Made by a program: the position numbers and the translations under genes. Shown here one piece after another: positions 56,721 to 64,000 of a stretch of DNA of 64,000 bases (position 1 is the stretch's first letter; every line of letters begins with the position of its first letter). The DNA comes from Odobenus rosmarus divergens (lineage: Eukaryota > Chordata > Mammalia > Carnivora > Odobenidae). A model generated the notes under the pieces. It was not told where the DNA came from. It was given only the letters and a program-made list of their open reading frames with translations, and searched no databases. The DNA lies in the NCBI RefSeq assembly GCF_000321225.1, contig NW_004451856.1, positions 2,615 through 66,614 of the forward strand. The letters are read 5' to 3'.

Positions 56721-56989
56721 AAGTGGCATAGAGAAGGATCACCCTCCTTACAGATGTAGAGAAAATTGTTTTGGAAGGTGATGATGCATTTTGCAATTCA
56801 CATTGTTATACTTGGGGTGACAATTGAATTGTTCATATTTAGCTACCCTCTAGGAAATCTATAAATTCCAGGACATCTATAAAATATTGAACTTCTATTA
56901 ACAATCCCATGTAAAAAATTTCCTTGGGTAACGACTACATGTAAGTCACTTTGCTAGTCACTAACATTTCACAGGCTTCATTGTGTGCC

Positions 56990-57410
56990 ATGCCCTGGTG
57001 GATGTTGTTGTCCAGTGGGTGAGCTAGGCAAGAGGTGACAGGTTTTAACAAGCGTGGTGCTAGTGCTGACCTAACACTGAACAATGAACCATAATTTACC
57101 CTCTCGTGCAGGAAGATTTTCTGAAGAAAGTGACATTCAACCTGAGATGGAATAAAATGTATAGAAAACCGTAAGATTTTTATAAGGCTGTTCTGGTATA
57201 CTAAGGAAACCTACACAAACAAAACCCAACAGGAGGTGCTATAATGTTTTTATGTATAAAGTACAAATGAGGAGAGGATGGAAAAGCAACTGGACCTGAT
57301 AGGGTGGAAAGCCTTGTAATGACTCTTTCACAAGTTAAGGTAAGGTCATAAGAGCGTAAGATAAAGGTCATTTTAGGCAGAAAGAGCAGCAAGAACAAAG
57401 GTACACAGGT
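56990..57410 (-). mobile_element. L2 LINE fragment, antisense, diverged
   Basis: GGAAGATTTTCTGAAGAAAG, TGACATTCAACCTGAGATGG and GGCAGAAAGAGCAGCAAGAA with CAAAGGTACACAGG correspond to reverse L2 'GGAAGGCCTCTCTGAGGAGGTGACATTTGAGC ... GGAACAGCAAGTGCAAAGGCC'. Order fits; identity is low. Confidence 0.5.
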
Positions 57411-60154
57411 TAAAATCTATGATATCTGAGGACTCTCGTGGCCTTCACTTTATCCCAAGGCATCCTTGCTTAACTCTGCACGTTATATCCTGTAATTTCT
57501 CATTAGGAAAAAAAAAAGTTCTGATAAGACTTCAAACATAGAATAGTTATCAAACATATATGTAACTATTACAATAATGCAAGTATGTAATAATATATGA
57601 AATGGTAGATGCAAAATTACCTTTAAGTGGCACAGTGCTCATTGGTCATTGCTGTAAATATGATAGTGACACAATTATTTCAATGGTCTTTGGCATGGAA
57701 TTTTGTCAGATAGTTTCTAAAATCCTAAGTAACATCTTTTAGATCTTTTTGTCTGCTAGCATTGGTTGCCTCACCCCCCCATGCTGTGCTTGTGTAAGTA
57801 TCCAGTGATCTGACACTGAACTTGTGTGTGTGTGTTCTAGAAGGGACACTAGTATCCACGCTGGTACTATGGGTGAAAGTTCTGAGGAGGTCAATTTTGC
57901 CTTAACATATGGAAGAACTTCTTAACTTGCCTGCAACAGACTGAGAAAAAAGTGTTTAAATAAACTTTGTTTACATAGTTTTACACAAAAATAAATTCAT
58001 TGGATTTATAAGATAGGCTTTTATTCTGTGTGATCAGACCTTTTCAATTTCTTTGGTACTAGAATCTTCTTCATTTTATGAATTATACTGTGAATGAATT
58101 ATAGTGTTTTTTTTTTTTTTTTTAGTGTCCTTACTTGGCAACATAAAGGCTAGAAATACATTATTTGAGGTTTTATAGCCCCAAACTTTCATAAAACCTA
58201 AGAATTCCAGTTTCCCTAACTCTCAGACTCTGCTCCAACTGTCAAATTATGTCAGATTTTTCAAGTTATCTTGTTAAAAGATAAGAAGAAAAAGCCCATT
58301 TGAATAATTTCAGAGAATTTTTGCAGGCGTTGATTTTAACTTTCTGCCTAATTTGGATATTCTGTCTTTCCTAAGAGGATGCTTAGGGAATGCCCTAATA
58401 TGATAGGATGAATCAGGAGACATAGAATCAAATCCCCAGCTGTGCAACTAGAGGTATTTGATTATTCTGCTTCTTAGTTTTATAGTCCAAACAACAAAGA
58501 AATGAGCAAGTAGTAAGATCCATTTCAGGAATAAAATTCCATTTTAAAAAAGTGTACCTATAAATAAGGAGTATATATATGTGTGCGTATGTGTATATAT
58601 ACATATATACACATGCACATATACCTCTATATGCACATACACACCACATTGGATTTTGTGGGAAATTTATCATTTTTGCTAATAATAGAGCATCTTTCAA
58701 TCCTTCTTTGAAACTGAAAAGTTTATGAAGGATTAACACTTAAGAGAGTATGTTTATTTGGAGAATATCCCCCATTCTTGGAAATTTAAAGAACATATAA
58801 GAATATTGCCAATATTTAAGAGGTGTAAAGAAATTGGACTATAAGCTATGATTGGAAATTTTTTATGAGCACAAATTTGTTGATGGGCTAATAAGCATTT
58901 ACATTTGCTGATCTTGTAGTTAGCTGCCTAATTACTCAATTTGTGCATTCATGCAAATGAAATCGTTTGCGTGTAAATGCATGCAGGTGCAAATCTGTGT
59001 GAGTGGTACTAGGGCCTCCTTTGAAACTTGGTCATGATCCTTCATTTTTCCATACTTGAAAAATCAAATTTTCAAAAATAGTTCCTGAAACAAAATCCAT
59101 ATGGGCAAGATCATGTTAAAATCATGGCTGTTTCTAGGTCTTCTAAAGCTACTGTCTTGCAACTAAGGTTCCTAACTAATTGGTAATAGTTTGAAAAAAA
59201 TAGTCAATTTGTCAATTTGAATTCTCAAGAATTTGGGGGCTCTAAGAGACCCCAAATCAAAAACATAAAAATATGATTAAATGCCATGAGAAATCCAATA
59301 TGGTGGGATGCAATTATACACATTTTCTCGATTTCTTAGAATTTTGCTGTTGTAGTATACTAACTTGTTAAGCTAGATATGACAAATCAGTCAGTGGTCA
59401 CTGTTTTAGAAAAACTTAAAAGTAAATGTAAAGTATATACCATAGGATTTGGTATTTATAATAATATCTAACTGTTGTATGGGACTTTGAAGCTTACAAA
59501 ACACTTTTTTACGTAGATTATCATGCTTGATCCTACAGCACTCCCATAAGCCTAACCCCCATTTTAGAATTGAGAAAACTAAAACTTAGCACAATAAAAT
59601 TAATACTGTGATTTCACAAGTACTAAGTCACATAACAAGATTTTAAACCTTGCATACTCTGTTTTAAATTTTCAGCTTTTTCAACACCACTACATTGCTT
59701 TGACTCTGTTGTTTGCTCTTGGTTTTGGATGCTAATTTCTGTGACCTTCTTCCCCTCATAACCTTACATAATTCTTAATCTCAAAGAGCATAATTTATCC
59801 ATTGGCATTTCTGCATGGTACTTAGCACAGTTTTGGACATAAAACTAGACAACCCCAAATATTTGTTGATTGTTTATGGCTAGGGTGGTAGAGATCTGGT
59901 GGTTAGGCAGGAAAGTTTAATTCATAAGCTAACTTTGGTGAAGTTTAGTGTTGGCACTCAGCTCTTACCATTGACCTTATGCTCCCACAGAATACATGAA
60001 AAGACAGTGTGAAAATCCTGCCCCAGAACTTGGTGAAGGAGAGCTAGCAGAGAAGGCACAAGATAAGTATTTTGGCAATGCAGAATATACTTACGAAATG
60101 ATAAGGCACTTTCATTTCTGTGACAGATATCCAGGTATCATCTTGTTAATAAGA
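57411..60154. other. AT-rich unique block, candidate conserved non-coding elements
   Basis: About 2.7 kb without clear transposons. It contains a T-run (58106-58124), a TA/CA palindromic tract at 58571-58640 and a POU-octamer/E-box cluster at 58940-58995. The minus-strand frame 58428-58739 is generated by the simple repeat. No gene is supported. Confidence 0.4.
58571..58640. repeat. (TA)/(TG)/(CA) simple repeat with perfect palindrome
   Basis: Alternating purine-pyrimidine tract. ATGTGTATATAT (58589-58600) and ATATATACACAT (58603-58614) are exact complements around a 2-bp centre. Confidence 0.9.
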
Positions 60155-60166
60155 CTGGCATGTTTT

Positions 60167-60188
60167 TATTTTCTTTTCCTTTAAGATT

Positions 60189-60235
<47 letters not shown>

Positions 60236-60367
60236 GAGAGCACAAGCAGGGGCAGAGGAAGACTCCCTGCTGAGCAGGGAGCCAGATATGGGGCTCAGTC
60301 CCAGGACCCTGGGATCATGACCTGAGCTGAAGGTAGACGCTTAACCGACTGAGCCACACAGGCGCCC
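60167..60367 (-). mobile_element. SINEC with expanded (TTTA)n tail, antisense
   Basis: A T-rich start and a long (TTTA)n run, then GAGAGCACAAGCAGGGGCAG, CTCCCTGCTGAGCAGGGAGC, GATCATGACCTGAGCTGAAG and an end GAGCCACACAGGCGCCCC. The duplication CTGGCATGTTTT lies at 60155-60166 and 60368-60379. The body lacks the usual GAGA-rich part next to the tail. Confidence 0.96.
60187..60236. repeat. (TTTA)n microsatellite in SINE tail
   Basis: About twelve TTTA units, far more than the two to four units seen in the tails of the other SINEC copies here. Confidence 0.95.
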
Positions 60368-60379
60368 CTGGCATGTTTT

Positions 60380-61159
60380 ACAAAATAGAAATCATGGAAG
60401 TTACCACTGTAAAGCTCCAGAGTAATCTCATACAGAACAGATTTTCATCCACAAAGGAACATTCGATTCTCCTATTGGAACAGGGGCCTGACACATTTCC
60501 ATTTCTCTACTCTAAAGAAATTCCTCATTCTTTGGAGATCAGCTCTAATAGTCCCACTACTTTTAACTCAACTTTTGATTTTCTTCTAATATTCAAGATT
60601 GAATAAATAGTTCAGGTTGTTTAAGAAAATATTTCCGGAGGGAATAAATATTCTCAGATCTTGCTATTAAAGCTATTTTCGTTGTACTCTGTGGATTTAA
60701 AGTTCAAGACTTTACCAAATGCCTCTGCAGAGTGCAGAATGAGGGAGCAGCATGTCAAAACCTGGCTCCCTATTCCCAATGCAAGCATGCTGGCTGCCGT
60801 GGGAGACACATTTTCTGCCACAATTTCCATATCAGGATTTTATGAGAACATCTGTCTATAATTCTGGGCATTTTTGCTTAATCATTCAGGGGCCTGAGAG
60901 AGTTCCCACTGGAGGCAAGTGAAGGGTAAGTTGGGGACAGAATCCTGTCTTTAGGAGTCTGGTGGTTTCTCTCCTTAGCACATTTTAAGGTGGGGGTGGG
61001 GGGGTTGGGGGGGAGTTTGGCTCCACCTTATCCAATCTATTTGCCATTGAGCTTAGTTGGAGGGATTTACAGTGAGACAGTTTATTTATCCACCTGGCAC
61101 TAACACAGTGTTATGCTAGGCAACTGCCAATAAAAAAAAAATAATGATAATGGCAGCAG
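60380..61159. other. Unique sequence, no supported gene
   Basis: About 780 bp with a G-run GGTGGGGGTGGGGGGGTTGG near 60990 and an A-run near 61132. The 77- and 66-codon frames at 60373 and 60661 are unrecognised. Confidence 0.4.
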
Positions 61160-61385
61160 GTATTGTGTTCTGATACTTGTTACACTCCAGACACTGTGGT
61201 AGGTACATATTATTTAATTCTCATAGCAGCCATAATACGGGTAGGAAACATAAATTTAAAGGTTTAAATAACTTTTCAGACGAGATCGGGTGCGTTCAGG
61301 GTGGCAGGACATACATAGTAGAGGCAGAATTGCCCTCAGACCTGCCTGACTCTAAAGTCAAGGCTGTAACCACTAGGCTATTGTG
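61160..61385 (+). mobile_element. MIR SINE, near complete
   Basis: GCAGGTATTGTGTTCTGATA, CAGACACTGTGGTAGGTACA, TTATTTAATTCTCATAGCAG, TAGAGGCAGAATTGCCCTCA, CAGACCTGCCTGACTCTAAA and GCTGTAACCACTAGGCTATT keep the MIR order to its end. Confidence 0.8.
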
Positions 61386-61679
61386 ACCCTGAGTTTTGTA
61401 GAAAGCCTTCTCGGAGAGGAAGAAATATATTTATTTGGAAAAAAAATAATTCTGCCTTCAATATCCAGTAGCCTTTTCTCTCCAGCAGGTACAGCCCAAA
61501 GGAATCCAGGAATTTTCAAAAGACAGAGGGGAAGCGTATGGTTACTTTTTGGAAGATCTGAATAAGCAAAGCTCTCTTGGTCCCTGTGCCATAAATCCTT
61601 CCTCCTGTTTCACCTCCCACCTCATTCTAACATATCTCAGCACCCCTTCCTCTATACTTCAACAGCCCCCAGTTGCTGC

Positions 61680-62040
61680 CAGTCGTAGCTCTACATGTGT
61701 TACTCCCCGTCCCCAGAGGGCACACCCACGTTCTTGACTATGAGACCTACTACTGATTCTTCAAAGTCCTGTTCTGACCTCACCTTCTCTGGCAGTCTCC
61801 ACTGATCACTCCAAGCAGGTGATAAGTGCCCCCTCTAGGACTCTTCTGTCTCTCGTATGCACACTTGTCATTGCGTATATCCACACTGTGTGGTCATTCT
61901 TTCCTTCTTTATCTCTCACATCTCCCTAACTGTAAAATAAAATGCACAGGGGCTGCATTTCAGTTGTATTCATCTCTGTATCTCTGCTGCACACCCTGAA
62001 AATATAGGTGTTTAGCGAATGTGTATAGGGTTGACTTGAA
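61680..62040 (+). mobile_element. L2 LINE 3' part, diverged
   Basis: CTGATTCTTCAAAGTCCTGT, TCTGACCTCACCTTCTCTGG and GGGGCTGCATTTCAGTTGTA, with TCATCTCTGTATCTCTGCTG and AATATAGGTGTTTAGCGAAT, follow L2 3' order with many changes. Confidence 0.55.
61825..61839 (-). promoter_or_regulatory. CTCF-like motif, reverse
   Basis: AGTGCCCCCTCTAGG is the complement of a CTCF-type core (CCTAGAGGGGGCACT). The AGNGGGGC heart is kept and about 12 of 15 consensus positions match. It faces the motif at 52801-52815. Binding is inference. Confidence 0.4.
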
Positions 62041-63504
62041 AACTCTTCTATACTAAGGCCATGAGCTACTTCAATAGCATTTCAAGATGAATGAGGTTAG
62101 TATCTTGATAGCAGTGCATTGTGCTTTTTTCATCTTCAGTTGTAAGTGTATTAAGGATGTAAGATGTGTTTGTACTACTGCAAATGTTTCTGGAAGTAGC
62201 CCAGAAAGGAGGAATAAGACATCTAGCCCACAGCTCACCATTACAGAGGTCTTTTGGGTTGGGAATTGTTTCTAAGAAAAACAGTACCATTTGATTGATG
62301 CAAAAGTCACCCATTTCCCTCTGTGTTGTCATTAAGAATTGTGGGTGTGTGGCTCTTTATTTTTTTTGCAACATGCAAAGGATTTAATGCTACACAATGA
62401 TGTATGATTTGTAGTTGGTTCAGCTGGGTAAGCACTGTTTGCTTCAACTACTATGAACTTATTTGTTCATCAATCATTTTAACACTCTGCTACAAACCAG
62501 GAAATAGGTGGTTTAAAAAGAATAATACCTTGACAGAATCTGCTCAGAGCCCTCTGATGTTTGTAAATCCTTGACTACCTACTCTGTAGACTGTCTTAAA
62601 GAGAAAGTTCACAGAATTTGAAATTCCAGAATTTGAATATTTAATGCAAGGCAGGGGCTAGAATTTCCAATTTTGAGGAAATTCTTTCCTGTAACTGAGA
62701 AATTCTCACCTATAGTCTTTCCCTATTTGCACTTATCCTTGCAAGCCTTTTTTTTTTTTTTTTAAGAGAGACAAGAGGAGCCACAGGAAACAAGTTTGAG
62801 TTCAGAAATAGAACAGCTGACATTACCAGCAAGTGTTGGTAGACTGTGGGCACTTTACTAACTCCCTCAGTGACAGTGGGCAATTACTATCAATTCCTGG
62901 AATCTCTGTCCACAGAAGTAATATGGGAATATTGTGTGTCCTGATTATATCCTAAAGAAAAATGAGTTTCTGAAGAGTGTGACCTTGAGGTCCTAAGCAG
63001 GTTGCAAATTTAACTTTTGACGTTTGAGATCTGAGACCTTTGCTCTCAGGCTGAACCAGAAGAACCTAAGAAGAGCATTTGTCTCCCGCTGAGTCAAAGT
63101 GGAGACTGTGTGTAAATCCATTTGCAATTCACACATTTAAAAAGCATGGAACTGAAACACAAGGCAGAGTGATTATAGGGAAAAAAATTGATTTAAAACT
63201 ACTCCCAAGTTAATTGGTTTTCTTTGGTTCAGTATTTTCAGTTTAAGCAAAGCCTTGATTACCCCAATTACTGGATATCTCCGAATCAAAGGCTGCCAAA
63301 GGCTACAGACCTAAGTCTTGGGGTGTTGCAGTGTGTAGCTATCAATGTACAATTGCCCAGTAAGGGCCCATGACTTGAGGGCACCACATTCATCACTTAG
63401 GTCAGTAAGAGCTCAGTGACCTGGACTGACTCTTTGCCTCTCTTTATTGGACCACTCCCCTTTCTGACCTACAGGCTACCCAGGTGGTCAGCCCAATTCC
63501 CCGC
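62041..63504. other. Unique sequence, no supported gene
   Basis: About 1.5 kb. A T-run lies at 62748-62763. Opposing frames at 62066-62332 overlap and match nothing. Confidence 0.4.
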
Positions 63505-63590
63505 ACAACCATTTATTCATTCATTTATTGATTCATTCAACAAACAGATGTTGAGTATTTAACACATGCCAGGGACTGATGGAATGAGGG
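63505..63590 (-). mobile_element. L2 LINE terminus, antisense
   Basis: CATTTATTCATTCATTTATT, GATTCATTCAACAAACAGAT and ATTTAACACATGCCAGGGAC are the complement of the L2 end (TCATTCATTCAACAAATATTTATTGAG). Confidence 0.7.
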
Positions 63591-63884
63591 TTGAAACTTA
63601 AGGCAAATTTTAGAAAATAAAGTTACATCTTTTGCATCCTGTATTTATGATTGGGTTGTATATTTGTTACCTACCACAGTTGGGAAGAACCACTGATATT
63701 CTGCTTCTAGAGAATATTGTGTCTAGTTTGCTTTCTAAATTTTAAAACAAATATTTAGGAAATGATGACAAACATTTCTAGACTATGAAAAGAATGATAA
63801 TTGAAGGAAAGTAGGATCCATGAAGATACTTTGAAGATCATGGAAATGCTTCATCAAAGATTTAATGAGGAAAGTCATGGAGAA

Positions 63885-64000
63885 AGAAGCTGCTATTTAC
63901 CAAGCACATGCCATGTGCCCATCACAGACTGCGCTCTTCATCCAAAGAGGACAGTACAAACACAAGATTAACTGTGCCAGGTTTCCTCAAAACCTCTCAA
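63885..64000 (+). mobile_element. Possible MIR 5' part, cut by window end
   Basis: GCTGCTATTTACCAAGCACA and TGCCATGTGCCCATCACAGA resemble the MIR 'TTTATTGAGCACTTACTATGTGCCAGGCAC' segment. It continues past the window. Confidence 0.4.

Noticed and set aside
58428..58739. Reverse 103-codon frame rich in Tyr, Cys and Ala
   Set aside because: Generated by the TA/CA simple repeat.
1..64000. A new multi-gene biological system
   Set aside because: No operon, no conserved gene set and no intact coding gene was found. The content is that of a carnivoran intergenic or intronic region.

Overview
The window looks like non-coding nuclear DNA from a caniform carnivoran. The key evidence is about sixteen tRNA-Lys-derived Can-SINEs (SINEC), with the 'GGTGGCTCAGT...GGTTAAGC' head, a CT-rich tail and an A-rich end, most with target-site duplications (TSDs). 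A carnivoran-type L1 3' end is also present. Several SINE copies have the long 'AGCGGGGAGTCTGCTTCTC' form that I associate with bears and related arctoids. That narrower placement is inference. I find no protein-coding gene I can defend, no true tRNA, rRNA or snRNA gene, and no CRISPR or prokaryotic feature. The open reading frames are short, mostly lie in transposons or simple repeats, and look like chance.

Layout: 1-2.9 kb has two SINECs inside an old LTR, then MIRs. At 2.9-12.6 kb there is mostly unique sequence with a (CA)n tract, L2 and MIR fragments and one SINEC. A 90-bp near-perfect inverted duplication lies at 9239-9328 / 10373-10462. At 12.6-13.9 kb an antisense L1 keeps the decayed end of ORF2 and is broken by a SINEC. 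13.9-17.6 kb is unique. 17.6-21.1 kb is dense with repeats (L2, SINECs, two MaLR-type LTRs, an L1 3' end). 21.1-26.1 kb is largely unique, with an AT-only tract. 26.1-26.8 kb is a MaLR LTR joined to internal sequence. 26.8-36.8 kb mixes unique DNA with MIR, L2, SINEC and a MaLR LTR. 36.8-39.8 kb is a nested stack: an L2 broken by a SINEC and a MaLR LTR. At 42.19-42.86 kb an L1 is split by a GC- and CpG-rich block bounded by an oligo-T run and imperfect direct repeats, which I read as a retroposed insertion. 43-64 kb is AT-rich unique sequence with MIR, L2, L1, SINEC and several microsatellites.

No genes work together here, so the biology is that of transposon nesting, repeat birth and possible distal regulatory elements. 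The items most worth checking are the inverted duplication, the CpG-rich insertion inside L1, and two inward-facing CTCF-like motifs at 52.80 and 61.83 kb. I see no evidence of a new molecular system. Repeat subfamily names are from memory of consensus sequences, and edges are usually good to about 10-30 bp.
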